From Zanthoxylum bungeanum (taxonomy: Eukaryota > Streptophyta > Magnoliopsida > Sapindales > Rutaceae): 64,000 bases of DNA. The stretch is from the NCBI GenBank assembly GCA_019454045.1, contig SKCR01023795.1, positions 118,407 to 182,406 of the forward strand. The letters run 5' to 3'. Below the pieces are notes generated by a model that saw only the letters and a program-made list of their open reading frames with translations, ran no database searches and was not told the origin of the DNA. A program made the translations under genes and the position numbers. Below are positions 21,181-34,300 of the stretch, piece by piece. Each line of letters begins with the position of its first letter. The first letter of the stretch is position 1.

Positions 21181-24100
21181 TTAATTTATAGGCTTCAAGC
21201 CCATTCCCCTCGATGACTTCTCAACTTGCTCTCGAGGTAAACCTTTAGTTAGTGAATCCGTTAGGTTTTCCTTCGACTTAACATAATCGATCGTTATTAT
21301 GCCACTTGAGAGCAATTGACGTATGGTATTATGTCTCCGACGTATGTGTTGAGACTTACCATTATACATTGTATTTTGGGCTCTCCCAATAGCCGATTGG
21401 CTATCACAATGTATGCTAATCGCTGGCACCGGTTTGGACCAACTAGAAATATCCTCCAAGAAGTTTCTAAGCCATTCTGCTTCTTCCGCTGTTTTGTCTA
21501 ACGCTATGAACTCTGATTCCATAGTAAATGGGGCAATACATGTTTGCCTCGAGGATTTCCATGACACGGCTGCATTACCAAGTGTGAAAACAAATCCACT
21601 CGTAGATTTGGAATCCACCATATCAGATATCCAGTTAGCATCGCTGTATCCCTCTAGTACAACAGGATATCTCTCGTAATGTAGCCAATATTTTGAAGTT
21701 TCTCTCAGATATCTCAAAACTCTTACTATAGCTTTCCAGTGGTTATGTCATGGATTGCTCGTATATCTGCTAAGCCGGTTCATAGCTTGAGCGATATCAG
21801 ATCGTGTGCAATTCGTGAGATACATCAGACTTCCGATGATTCTCGAATACTCTAATTGCGATACGCTTGAGCCAGTATTCTTTGATAGATGAAGAGTTAG
21901 GTCTACAGGGGTTCTAGCCACATTTAGATCTCATTTGATATATTTATCAAGTATCTTCTCAATATAATGAGTCTGAGATAATATATATCCGTCTGATGTC
22001 TTAAAAATTTTAATTCCTAGGATCACATCAGCTATTCCCATATCTTTCATATCAAATCTGCTGGATAACACATTTTTGGTAGACTGAATCATTTCATGAT
22101 TACTACCAATTATCAGCATATCGTCTACATAGAGACACACAATGACATATCCTCTTTGAGTTGATTTGGTGTACACACACTTATCACACTCGTTGGTTTT
22201 GAACCCACGTGACAACATTTCTTTGTCAAATTTCTCATGCCATTGTTTAGGTGCTTATTTTAATCCGTACAAGGATTTTACAAGTTTGCACACCTTCCGT
22301 TCTTGTCCAGGAACACTAAACCCTTCTGGTTGTTCCATGTAAATCTCTTCATCCAATTCACCATTCAAGAATGTCGTCTTTACATCCATTTGATGTATTT
22401 CAAGACTAAATATAGCTGCTATAGCTATAAGCATTCTTATTGATGTGATACGAGTCACTGGTGAATAGGTGTCAAAGTAATCAATGCCTTCCTTTTGTCT
22501 ATAACCTTTTATGACAAGTCTTGCCTTGTACTTATCTATTGATCCATCTGTTTTCATCTTCCTTTTGAATATCCATTTGTAGCCCAGTGGCTTACAACCT
22601 GGTGGAAGATCAACCAACTCCCAAGTATGGTTCTTTAGGATTGAATCAATCTCACTGTTAATAGCCTCTTTCCGAAGAGGTGCCTCCGGAGAAGACATAG
22701 ATTCTTTATAGCTTTGAGGCTCATTTTCTAACAAGTATGTCAGAAAATTGGGACCAAACGACTTAGATGTTCTAGCTCTTTTGCTACGTCTAGGCTCGAT
22801 TATCTCAATATTTACACGTTGATCTGATTCTTGGTCAACCTGATCACTGTCCTTGACAGTGTTAGCTATTCTTTTGAGAGTCTATGTTCTTTGTCTTTCC
22901 TTACAAGGAAACGTCTCTTCAAAAAATATCGCATTCATTGACTCAATTATCATATTCGGATTGATGTCAGGAATCTCAGACTTGTGTACTAAGAATCGAT
23001 ACGCACTACTGTTGCGAGCATATCCAATGAATATATAATCAACAGTTTTGGGTCCTATTCTAACCTTCTTAGGTTTAGGAACCATTACTTTGGCAAGACA
23101 CCCCCACACTTTTAGGTATTTGTAGGAAGGTACGAAACCTTTCCACAACTCATATGGTGTCTTGTCAAATCTTCTGTGAGGAAGCTTGTTTAGAACGTAG
23201 TTCGCGGAAAGCAAGGCTTCCCCCCACAAGTTCTGGGGTAAACCCGAACTCGTCAACATAACGTTCATTATTTCCTTCAACGTTCGGTTTTTGCGTTCGA
23301 CAATTTCGTTCTGTTCAGGAGAATAAGGAGTAGCGGTTTCGTGAATAATTTCGTGCACATAACAATATTCACCGAATGGTGAAACGTATTCACCACATCT
23401 ATCACTCCTGATTCTTTTGATTTTCTTGCCAAGTTGATTTTCAACTTCGTTCTTATAGTGTACAAAGCTCTCAATTGCTTCAGCTTTGCTCCTCAGTAAG
23501 TACACATAACATAATCTTGTGTTGTTATCAATAAAAGTGACAAAGTACTTTTTACCGCCTCGTATTTGCACAATATTCATGTCACACACGTCAATGTGTA
23601 CAAGTTCTAAAGGTACAGAACTACGTTCTATAGAATGAAATGATGTTCTATACATTTTTGCTTTAACGCATGTCTCACACTTATGTTGGCTATCAATTGC
23701 AAATTTATGTATAAGGTCCATGTTAATTAATTTACGCATGGTATTATAATTAACATGTCCTAACCTCTCATGCCATACATTTTGTGACTCAATAATATAA
23801 GCAGAAGTACTAGGGGTGGCAAAACGAATCAACGAATCGAATTCGTATCGAATCCTAAACGAATCGAATCAAAATGTGATGGATTCGTATTCGATTCGTT
23901 TATTAAACGAATCCTAATATCAGGATTCGTATTCGATTCGTTTGTTAAACGAATCGAATACGAATATTCGTTTATTCGTTTAGTCAATGATATTATTTAA
24001 TAAAATAATTTAACACACTTGATTTATATTAATTCTTCATAAATATATACATATGAAATATGTAATTAATATATTTACTAAAAATATCTCACCAAATATC

Positions 24101-25652
24101 AAAAATATTACTTTTTTCTATGATAATTAGCTATAATTACTTGAATCTTAATTGAAATTTAACAAGAACTAGTAAATAAAAATAATAAAACGAATCCTAA
24201 ACGAATAAACGAATCAATAAGCTTAAATTCGTATTCGATTCGTTTAATAAACGAATCGAATTGACCCATTTATTAAACAAATCCATTTTTTCAAACCCGT
24301 ATTCGCTTTAAAGCGAATCGAATCGAACGAATAAATGAATCCTGACCCAAATTGCCACCCCTAAGAAGTACTAGCTTTATTAATAGCACGATTGACCGTC
24401 ATTACATTTAGCTTGAAAAGGCCCTCAGTTATGTATCATTTTCCTACATACATATTATTCTTAGTCATTACAAACTTATCGGAAACAAAGACAAACTTAA
24501 AACCAGCCTTACTAAGAAGATAGCCCGAGACCAAGTTCTTCTGAATATCTGGAACATGCAGTACATTAGTCAATGTTAGCTCATTTCCAGATGTCATCTT
24601 CAGAACCACTGGGCCTTGTCCAACCATCTGAGAGGTAGACGAGTTTCCCATTGTCAGATGATCGCCACCATCGACCTTCTGATACAAGGAAAATATTTTG
24701 CTATCTACACATATATGACGAGTAGCCCCAGTGTCTACCCACAATTCTCTCGGATTCCCAACTATGTTGGCTTCTGTTACCACTGCTGATAGTTCCATCT
24801 CTGAGATCTCATCAGTCACCTGCTCACCTTCAGTGACATGGGCCACATTTTTCTTTTTCTTGCCCTTGTCCTGAGACTTCTTGTTTCTGTAGTCATTTGA
24901 CATATGACCGCTCTTTCCACAGTTGTAGCATTTCCCCTTGAACTTCTTGTTCGAAGAAACAGCTCCACTGTTCTTTCTCTTTTTGCTACCCTTTACACCC
25001 TCAATGATGTTGGCATTAGACTCCATAGTCTTGTAGCTAGCCTTCTCAGACATCTTGTTGTCCTCATCGATTCTCAATCGAACACTAAGGTCTTCAAGGC
25101 TCATCTGCTTCTTTTTGTGTTTCAGATAGCTCCTGAAGTCATTCCATGATGGATGCAACTTTTCAATTATGACGGCAACTTGAAACATCTCACAGAGTTT
25201 CATTCCCTTATCCAGTATTTCATGAATGATCAACTGCAGTTCACCCAACTGAGATATCATCGTCCTTGAATCTACCATCTTGTAGTCCAGGAACCTACCC
25301 ACGAAAAATTTCTTAAGTCCGACATCTTCGGTTTTGTATTTCTTCTCGAGAGATTCCCAGAGAATCTTCGCGGAAGTCATGCCTTGGTACACATTGTACA
25401 TGGTATTGTCAAGACCACCCAAAAGGTAGTTCTTGCATAGGAAGTCTCCAGACATCCACGTTTGTTCTCGCTCTTCCTTGGCTATTTCCGATTCACCCTC
25501 TACAGGACCCGGAGGATCTTTGAGAAATTTAACAAACTGGAGAGTTGTCAGGTAGAACATCATTTTGCTATGCCACTGCTTGAAATTTGCCCACCAAACT
25601 TCTCCGGCTTTTCTCAATGAGAGACCGGTACTGTGATGTTTCCGCTAGCCAT
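21181..25652 (-). pseudogene. Ty1/copia gag-pol polyprotein, degenerate
   Basis: Order on the minus strand: probable ATG at 25652 (MASGNITVPV) with a frame slip near 25620; gag to about 24850, including CYNCGKSGHMSNDY, where the last knuckle Cys is Tyr; protease ELWVDTGATRHICVDS; GAG-pre-integrase WHERLGHVNY; zinc residues in CETCVKAK; integrase core with ERKNRTLKEI; reverse transcriptase KWIFKRKMKTDGSIDKYKAR, MDVKTTFLNGELDEEIY and YVDDMLIIGSN; RNase H GYSDANW. The 21181-21717, 21931-22218, 22255-22734, 22882-23832 and 24436-25617 segments share one reading phase, as in copia single-ORF elements. Damage is mainly nonsense: TGA at 24436, TAA after YGLK at 22252-22254, others near 22880 and 21928. 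hAT element C interrupts it after the protease. Confidence 0.92.
23811..24363. mobile_element. hAT-type non-autonomous element C (AACGAATCG repeats)
   Basis: 553 bp with inverted ends TAGGGGTGGCAA and TTGCCACCCCTA (12 bp, perfect) and a perfect 8-bp duplication AGAAGTAC (23803-23810 and 24364-24371). Both ends carry many CGAATCGAAT/ATTCGATTCG words and the core is AT-rich. It interrupts the copia polyprotein between protease and pre-integrase. There is no coding capacity. Confidence 0.94.
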
Positions 25653-26207
25653 TTGTAACTGGAAAAACCAACAAGGGCCAATTAGTCTACAAAAGACGAA
25701 TTGCACAACGATCAACGAATGATCAACTGCAGTTCACCCAACTGAGATATCATCGTCCTTGAATCTACCATCTTGTAGTCCAGGAACCTACCCACGACAA
25801 ATTTCTTAAGTCCGACATCCTCGATTTTGTATTTCTTCTCGAGAGATTCCCAGAGAATCTTCGCGGAAGTCATGCCTTGGTACACATTGTACATGGTATT
25901 GTCAAGACCACCCAAAAGGTAGTTCTTGCATAGGAAGTCTCCAGACATCCACGTTTGTTCTCGCTCTTCCTGGCTATTTCTGATTCACCCTCTACAGGAC
26001 CGGAGGATCTTTGAGAAATTTAACAAACTGGAGAGTTGTCAGGTAGAACATCATTTTGCTCTGCCACTGCTTGAAATTTGCCCACCAAACTTCTCCGGCT
26101 TTTCTCAATGAGAGACCGGAACTGTGATGTTTCCGCTAGCCATTTGTAACTGGAAAAACCAACAAGGGCCAATTAGTCTACAAAAGACGAATTGCACAAC
26201 GATCAAC
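25224..26207. repeat. ~490-bp tandem duplication across the gag start
   Basis: Unit 1 is 25224-25716 and unit 2 is 25717-26207. They differ at a handful of bases. GAATGATC stands at the start of each unit and again at the end of unit 2, so unequal exchange or slippage at this 8-bp word could have made the duplication. The second copy repeats part of gag and its leader (MSGDFLCKNYLLGGLDNTMY). Confidence 0.93.
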
Positions 26208-26215
26208 GAATGATC

Positions 26216-26639
26216 TTGTTCAAAGTGATATACTAGGTAACCATTTGTTGTTCTATTGGACGGTGGTTCCAATAAACACAAGTCCTTGAATTTCAACTAA
26301 AGATTCTTTAGAAAAATGAATAAACGAATATTCCCAGAGGACGAGGGGGGTCCGAAGTAACCACTTAGGCTCTTATCGCCTTTTTGACAGAATATTCTTT
26401 AAACACTTTTTCAATAGGATCTTTTAGCAATTCAAACCCAGAATTACACTTCTTCAATTGCACAAATAATATACGATATGTGTAGATATATGTGTAAGTG
26501 TCAATCAAGATTGGATGAAATTTCTTGTGTATGATTACTGTAGGCACTGCATTTTTACACATAAGTCCCTATGATGAGTCTCATTTTGGAGACACTACCT
26601 TTTAAGTCACGGAGGTCACGGAAAACGGACATCGGAAGA
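26216..26639 (-). other. Copia 5' leader-like sequence, no gene
   Basis: Noncoding sequence upstream of the duplicated gag start in element orientation. I see no recognisable motif. Confidence 0.4.
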
Positions 26640-27754
26640 GGAAATTCAGAATAAACAAGGTTCACTGTTTTCGTTCGTGCTGCGTTCGTGTATGCGTTCG
26701 AACGGTAAACAGATTGCAGGCGTTCGTGCCGCGTTCGAGGAGGCGTTCGAACGGTGTCGGTAATTCTGGTTTTGCTGCTAGCCTCACATCAAGCCCAATT
26801 CGCCCAAGCCTTGGCCCACACGCCCAAGCCCACTTAAAACACATATTTAACACATGGTGAAATCAAAACAAATCTAAAAATCACATACCAATTAAATAAA
26901 ACATAAAATATAATCATACCTAATCTAAACCAATCAAATATAATCATACCAAGTTAAAATCAATCAACCAATATATTATTCCCAAACTTAAAATATTGTA
27001 TGCCTAATCAACATAAACTAAATATTCAACCTTCCCTATCTAGCCAAGATTTGTCCCCCCCCTCAATCTTTGACTTCCCTTATCCAACACCAAATCAAAT
27101 CCCTCTTTAATTAGCCAAATCCCTTTCCTTGTCAAGCCTAACCCTTTGCCTATAAAAAGAACCCTTCACCAACCTTCTCAACTCTAGCTAGCTCATACAC
27201 ATAAGATACAGAACACACAGGAAAATTACAGGAAGAACCACCCAAAAACAGTAAGCAAGAGATACAGAGGAAACGGCAACGAAACCACAAGGAAACAGCA
27301 GCAAAACGGACTCGAAACAGTAGCTTGAGCGGCAAAACAGCGAAGGAAAAGGCAAACCAGTGAACCAGAAAAGTTGCGAAGCTTTACCCCTTCCGATCTT
27401 CATGAAACGCGAGTCCGAGAGACTGCTTAAAAGGTTAGACCTGAGGGTACTTTTCACACTCATCTCTACGTGATTTTTGTTATTTATTTTGATTATATTT
27501 TACTTATTCGTTGAATCTTGTTTGTGTATGATGTGTGTTGTGGGTATTGGATGAATGAGAAATGTGTTAACTCTCGCGGTATATCGGATGGAAACCCGGA
27601 CATAAATTTCATAGCCGATTCCGAATGGACGGTAATATGATCTGTACTCGGGACACAACTCCACGTACCGCTTGAGTAAACGGAACTATCTTTTGCCTTG
27701 TGTTGCTTTGGTTTGTTTATTTTTTCGTCACTTGAATTCTGTATGTTGTTTATT

Positions 27755-28230
27755 TATGCATGATTCAATCGAGCGCATGGGCTTAGTGAGTTAGTCCAAA
27801 GGTCCTCTATTTGAGAGACGAAGAGCCTAAAAGGCCACCTTTGTGATACTACTTCGCCGCGCCGGTTGATGTGTGTTCGGTTGGATGCAAGATACGTTCA
27901 ATCGGGCATACTTAGTTTGATATTATTGTCATTATCTTTTTATGCATGGTTCAATCAAGCGCATGGGCTTAGTAAGTGGAATGAAAGATCCCTTATGGGG
28001 AGGGGTTAAAACCCTTTACCACGATGCTTTGCCGCGCCGGTTGATGCGTGTTCGGATTGGATGTAAGATGTGTTCAATCGGGCATACTTGGTTTTGATAT
28101 GATTGTCTTTATGTTTGTATGCATGATGCGATCGAGCACATGGGCTTAGTAAGTGGAATGAAAGATCCCCTATGGGGAAGGGTTAAAGCCCTTTACCACG
28201 ATGCTTTGCCGCGCCTCGCATTGTACTATT
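27755..28230 (+). repeat. ~180-bp unit, three tandem copies
   Basis: GCATG then TCGAGCGCATGGGCTTAGT-type starts occur near 27758, 27944 and 28121, each followed by a CTTTGCCGCGCCGGTTGATG-like segment. The copies have drifted. The sequence is noncoding. Confidence 0.8.
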
Positions 28231-28269
28231 CACCATTTATTTATTGCATCCCATTTCATGCATCGGATC

Positions 28270-28545
28270 TGTCCCCGTTCGAACGCGTCTACGAACGCAA
28301 CTCGAACGCGTATGCATTTTGCCTTATCATGCATCAGGTCTCATTTCTGTTCGAATGTGTTCACGAACGCCATACGAACGTGAGCATTCTGTTTCATTTA
28401 CGTTCGAACGCGTTAACAAACGCCATACGAATGTGAGCATTCTGTTTTATTTCCGTTGGAACGCGTTAACAAACGCCATACGAACGTGAGCATTCTGTTT
28501 CATTTCCGTTCGAACGCGTTTACGAACCTACACGAACGCGAACAC
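28270..28545 (+). repeat. ~60-bp tandem units with CGTTCGAACGCG
   Basis: About four to five units. Each has CGTTCGAACGCGTT, a second half such as ACGAACGCCATACGAACG, and GAGCATTCTGTTT. The self-complementary CGTTCGAACG core recurs in each unit with occasional mutation. Confidence 0.85.
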
Positions 28546-29509
28546 ACTGAACTGAGACATATTCATCACATTCCATGTATAATTGTTTCTTAGGTGATTT
28601 CTTATGGAACCACACATAGTCATTCTTATCTTTGTGCACATAATAATGAAAAGCATGTTTATTCCATTAGTTGCGTCATTGCCTTAGTCTTGATTTAACG
28701 CATTACGATTCATATACCTATGCCATGATGACTTTGGAGTATTATTTCTTGTGATATATCGGATGGAAACCCAAACATAAATTCCGTAGCCGATTCCGAA
28801 TGGACGGTAATGCGGTCTGTACTTGGGATACAATTCCACGTATCAATTGGAAAAGTGCTCACATGTATGCTTGCGCGATTATTATGTATGCTTGTGTTTT
28901 TCATGAATATGATATGCTGAATGAAGTTGTATGTTCATTGTTACTTTGAGGTATTTTCAGGCATGTGTTCTTAGATATGAGATATATGCGAAATGTATGT
29001 ATAAGTGTTATTTTGTACCCGTGAATATAGAAGCATGATATTCTTAGGAATAAGTGTTACTTAAGCCTGATTAAATTATTATATAAATCCTTTCATTACA
29101 AATGGCATAAGTAAGGGACCATTCCGAACCCAACGGTTTGAGGTCTTCCCTTGCGAGGGGTGAGTGCGGCCTTAAATCTCATTTTCCCGGTTCACACCGG
29201 GTGGCGACTCCATTATTCTCCGGTTTAGTCCCCCGTGGCTACTCCGTACTTCCGACCGGGCCGCGAGCCCGGGACAGCATGCGTCGCCCAGATTTCTGTG
29301 TTCCCATAATTACACTTTAAATTCTCACCCAAGTATGCAACACACAATCAATTTCAACTTTATCACTATGTGTATGCTTGTGATAATTGAACAACCTAAT
29401 AATAACTTAAATCTATACTACCAAGATTAATGTGTTACAGTATATGATTTACTAAGTTAATATTAATTTAAGTTTGCAGTTTATAACAATTCCAGGACTA
29501 TTTCGTTAG

Positions 29510-29850
29510 TGTCGCGTTCGTATCTACGTTCGAACGAGACTGTCCAGTGTGTGTACGTTCGTGTTGCGTTTGATAACGCGTTCGAACGAAGTGTTTCCAG
29601 AGAGTTCACGTTCGTATAGCGTTCGAAAACGCGTTCGAACGAAATAATTCCAGAGAGTTTGCGTTCGAGTTGCGTTTAGGACGCGTTTGAACGAACTAAG
29701 TCAGAAGGTCTACGTTCGAGTTGCGTTTGGAGACGCGTTCGAATGTTCTTAGGCAGAAGGCTTGCGTTCGAGTTGCGTTTGAAGACGCGTTCGAATGTTC
29801 TTAGGAAATTTCAGATTTAAGCCTTTGCGTTCGTCGGGCATTCGAACGCC
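29510..29850 (+). repeat. ~62-bp tandem units with GCGTTCGAACG
   Basis: Five to six units built of CGTTCGAGTTGCGTTTG, ACGCGTTCGAACG and a GTTTCCAGAGAG or TCTTAGGCAGAAGG spacer. They share the CGTTCGAACG core with the cluster at 28270 and with single copies near 26690-26750. Confidence 0.85.
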
Positions 29851-29950
29851 CTACGGGTTTTTCATGCACAGTTCGTATTTTTCCAGAAAATTTCTAACCT
29901 AGCATGCGAATTACTATCTAACAACACTAGTGTTAATAAGTTCTTAAGAT

Positions 29951-30461
29951 TGTGGTTCTAGTAGTCGTTAAACAGTAAACTAACATGCAATCAAAACAGA
30001 TCAAACCAGAAAATAGATCTAACATGCATAAACCCTAAAAAATTGATAAACTGTAGAAAACCTGGAAAATGAAATGACGAATCCAAGTCGAGATTTCTCT
30101 GTCCTTAAGAACTTATTAGCCTCCGTCACAGGTGCTTCACAGATTCGAATTGGCCAACGTTCTCCCAGGATAACTTGGATGCTTCTTGTTCAATGAACAC
30201 TCCTTAACAAGTATTTGAACTAGGAATTGGTGGAACTCTCTCTCAAAACAAAGGAAAGAAAAAATGATTCTCAAAATGGATTTGTTCTATACTCTTCTTA
30301 TGGATATGATGCCTCTTTTATAAGACATGGAAGAGTGCCGATAGGGCACCCCTTGGGGTCGGGTGCAACCCTCCAAAGGATTGCAACCTTCCCATGCACC
30401 CCCTTGCATCCAAGAAACATATACATATATCCTTAAATGAATATTACAAGAATTTCCAACA
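29951..30461 (-). repeat. 5' LTR of the copia element
   Basis: 511-bp partner of 19413-19922, followed by the target duplicate GTTCC. Confidence 0.95.
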
Positions 30462-30466
30462 GTTCC

Positions 30467-31195
30467 CATTTAAAAATTGAGAATTTTGAGTATTGGAAAT
30501 TAATTCGTAAAAGTTCTCGAAGTAGTATCCATATCCCGTCTCATCCCTTACTTATTTAGGACGGGCCAAAAAAATGGTTGCACTATCACATTTGCACTCG
30601 CAATATATGATTGGTTTTAGCTCACATGTTGTTTGATATGGTTTCATTTTTACAGAGTCATGCAGTCAACATGAACTTTGAAGAAAGGCACAAACTAGTT
30701 TTGAAGGTGTATGAGTGATGCAGGAAACTAAGCTCATTGATCTCGAGCAATCATAATAAAGTTTCAGTTATGATTAATGATATAGGTCTTGGACACCATA
30801 TTAACCTACTGCATTTAGAGACAGAGAAGAGAGAAGACAAACCTCTCTACGCCCAAATCAGCCACACAAGAGAATAAATTTTTTTAACGGTTCGGGCAAC
30901 CCGACCCGGAAATTCCTGAACCCATAATACTCGATCAGATACATTCAATTTATACCCAATTAATATTAAATAATATTCCATATCCATCCTGATTTCGGGA
31001 ATATTCAAAAATTTCCGATAATACGAGAAATTTACCCATCCCTGTCCAAAACTAATAAGTTAACAAAAACTAGTAAGTTAACACTTTGGTTTTCCGAAAA
31101 ATCTAGGAAACAAACAAGTCGTTCTCAAAACTTTTTAACTCAGTTTGAACGCCTTAATTACCATTCTGCCACCCTCTTAATTACCGCCTGCACCT
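30467..31195. other. Spacer upstream of the ORP gene
   Basis: AT-rich, with a short degraded stretch around 30875-31010 (GGTTCGGGCAACCCGACCCG) like the ends of the GC-word repeat elements. No gene is seen. Confidence 0.5.
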
Positions 31196-31199
31196 CCAA

Positions 31200-31206
31200 T
31201 ATAAAT
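31200..31206 (+). promoter_or_regulatory. Candidate TATA box of the ORP gene
   Basis: TATAAAT lies 171 bp upstream of the start codon in a context of CTTAATTACC repeats. It would place transcription start near 31230. The leader then contains GCCATCAATTG twice. Inferred from position only. Confidence 0.4.
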
Positions 31207-31376
31207 TCACACACTGCGGCAACAACCAAAACAAATATCAAAATCTTATATTGCTAAAATAAAAATAATTTATAATTGTTTTGCCATCAATTGAAGCCAA
31301 GACAGACACTCTCTCAGCCATCAATTGGATGGAAAAGGAGTAAATTTATCCATTTTTTGGTTTGAGGATCCTGAAA

Positions 31377-34300
31377 ATGCGGGTGAAAGCAATGCATCCG
31401 TTATGTTGCGTATCACTGGAAAGCCCGGAGGAGATAGGTGATCACCGGTCGCTGGATATGTCGTTGACGAGGGCAAGGAGTTTACCGGCGGCGGCGACAT
31501 GTTTTTGCGGATCTGAGGGAAATGTGATGAAAGGATCGGAGGCCACGGTGACGGTAGCTGGGGTTTTGTACAAGTGGACTAATTACGGTAAAGGATGGAG
31601 ATCCAGGTGGTTTATGTTGAAAAACGGAGTGCTTTCTTACTCTAAGATTCGGACAGAGGAGTTTTTCAATTTACTTCCGTCGAGTGATGACGTCAGATTG
31701 ATCGGTGATATTTCCACCAATCGGCTTCCGAGAATCGACAGTGGCGGCTTTAGACGGAAGCAACAGAAAGAAGTTGCCATTGTTCATTTGAAGGTATTTA
31801 ATAATAAATAAATAAATTATATTATAAAAAAATAAAATGAATTATTAGAAGTTTATTTTATACCAACAGATAAAAAAGCTGTTTTGGCGGTACATGAGAA
31901 TATTTGCTAAATTTGGTAAAACAATAGATTCAAAAATTACTCTTTTTTGAGTTTTACCAAATCGGTCAATTTTTTTTTTCAATAATTAAATTCTTGTTTT
32001 GAAAAAATAAAAAGCTTTGATATCTGAGCAAAAGCTAATAATTAGTGAAGAACTGACGGTTTTTGCTATTCTTTATCATTTAATTTATGTGATTTGTGAA
32101 TTTTGATTTTGAAGTTCATCTTTGTCCTTTAAAGCCTTGATTTTTTTTTTTTTTTATTTAACAGTTTCAAGTTTAACTGGTTGTTAATTAAAGTGGGTCA
32201 CATCAGCAGGTGGTCTCGACGGGTTCTGATAGGCTGCGGTGTAGGTCTAGGTATTCCTCCGTGGTGAGTCACACCATCGCTTCATCGGCATTGGTTGTAT
32301 TCATTATCCGATTTTATCTTCATCGTCCATTTCTTTTGAATTTTAATTTTGGATTATATTTCAAAATCTCATCGTCAGAATCTCACGTCCCATCCCTCCT
32401 TTCTGTCCCTCATTCGTCTACTTACTCTCTTTTCTCTATTATTATATTGAAAATGCTTACGATTATTTTTTATTATGAATTTATTTTAGAAAAATTTTAA
32501 TATAAAAAAAATTATTAATATTTTGATAATTTTTTTCATTTTTTATAAAAATAATATTAAATTTTTTCTAAAATGAATTCTTAATTAATACCGTGAGAAC
32601 ATTCGGTAGCACAATCCATATCATATTACCGTTTCTCTAAACTTTTCAAAGAAAATAAATGATGAAACGGTTCACATTTTTTTCCCTTGTTAAATGATAG
32701 CCGTGGCCATTTGTTTGTAGCCGTCATTTGTGTTCTTTGATGGGTTACTTTATTTTAAACTATCTGGTCTATAAGTGAGAGGTTTTGATGTTCTAGTGAC
32801 ATAAAAAAGTAACGCAAAAAAAAAATAAAAAATTGTTGGTACTTTATTACGTGTGCTTCTTCCACTAGATCCGGTAATATAGTCTTCGGGTTATTGAGTT
32901 TTAGTGGTCTCTTTGTTAATTAGTAGTAATTTGCTCAGTTGGGTCATTGGCTTTTGGTGACCTGGAGGAGGATGGACTGATTTTGAGTTACTGGGTTCAC
33001 ATCTGGGTACAATTTTGTTTTATTGTTGAACTTTGTGCATTTGTTCTGTTAATGAAATATTATTATGGAAACGATGTTAAATGAATATTATTATGGAAAC
33101 GATATTAAAAGAATATTATTTTTTATTATGAAATCAATCTTAAGATATCTTTAGATTTATTATTTTATTATATTTTCTTATTATATGAAGATTTCTTATC
33201 TTCATTATTATTGTACATAATTATAAGATTTTTTTTTTCTATTTTGATTTTCTATGTAGTCTATATAAAGACATCTACCATTGTAAATACAATATAGAGT
33301 GAATTCAAGATTTTCTTTCATTATTTAAATAGTATCAGACACTAGGTTTTGATTTTTTTTTTCTAATTTCACTCTCTCTGATTCTCATCGGCACGTATCA
33401 TCATTGTGTGACCCTCACGCGCCACCTTCACTATGCTGCCTTCACTGCGCCCCCTTCACTCCACCATATTATCTCTATTGCCAAAATTTCCCAATTCACA
33501 AAACCCTTACCTTGCTAAGTTTTCTTAGAATTATTTTTCTTCACATGCGGCTTGCTTCACTCGAATAACACCATGTGATTCTTCTAGATTGTGTTTCGTG
33601 TTATATAGGCATTGCTTGATTTTCTTATGCGAGAATTTTCTTCTGAATTTTCAATATGGGTTCCTTATTTGGAATAATTCAACATCCTTTAATTGAAGCG
33701 GCTGCTCTAGCTGTTGCTTCCGCTTCTGTTGATATTTCTGATAAGTTCCAGTCTTTTACGTCATCCGGGGCTAAAGCGTTTTCTACCTCAGAACAAATTT
33801 ATTCTTCTATTTCAAATTCACTTCAAGAATTTACATCATCATTGGTGTCTCATATATCTGTTTCCAAGCTTTCAAACGTGCACTTTGTGACTATGATTCG
33901 AGTGCCGGTCCCTAACATCAGTTTTCAGGTTCCCAATTCAGGCAATAATTTTGTTCCAAATAGTTTATGTTCTTCTTTTGTAGCGTCTTCTGCTCTTCTT
34001 GTCAATGTATATCAGCCTCTTGGGATTTCACTCCCGGATTTCGACTGGGCTTCGGCTCCTTCTCTGGATTTCACTATCTCTCGGGCTTTGGCTCTATGTC
34101 ATGATTTTACTCCCTCTCGGACTTCAGCTCTCTCTCGGGCATTAGCTCTTTATCGGGCTTTGGCTCCCTCTCAAGATTTCACTCTCTCTCGGGCTTCGGC
34201 TCTCTGTAAGGATTTCACTTCATCTCGGACTTTGGCTCTCTCTTGGGCTTCAGTTCTCTGTGGGGATTTCACTCTCTCTCAAACATCGGCTCTCTCTCGG

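Larger units (their letters stand above)
26640..29880 (+). mobile_element. Probable LTR-like insertion with CGTTCGAACG repeats
   Basis: About 3.2 kb inside the copia 5' region, with no coding frame. A + strand promoter-like TATAAAAAG (near 27150) is followed by a leader with CTCTAGCTAGCTC. Internal duplications include a ~90-bp block at 27580 and 28755 (TATCGGATGGAAACCC) and a ~180-bp triplicate. GGTGGCGACTCC and CCGCGAGCCCGGGACAGC near 29210-29280 resemble LTR-end sequences of Tat/Ogre-type Ty3/gypsy elements. I found no target duplication, so the limits and origin are uncertain. Confidence 0.4.
19413..30461 (-). mobile_element. Ty1/copia retrotransposon with nested insertions
   Basis: LTRs of ~510 bp lie at 19413-19922 and 29951-30461, with target duplication GTTCC at 19408-19412 and 30462-30466. 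A purine tract complement (ATCCCCCACAATTC) follows the left LTR, so the element reads on the minus strand. Its gag-pol (25652 to 21181) has copia order: gag, protease, integrase, reverse transcriptase, RNase H. Two hAT-type elements (20184-20855, 23811-24363) and a ~490-bp tandem duplication of gag start lie inside. The 5' region 26216-29950 is unusually long and probably includes another insertion. I could not find a standard TGGTATCAGAGC primer site beside the right LTR. Confidence 0.9.

Noticed and set aside
27150..27463. Minus-strand frames with Phe/Ser-rich translation
   Set aside because: Opposite to the TATA-bearing leader of an LTR-like sequence; composition is that of an antisense purine-rich stretch.
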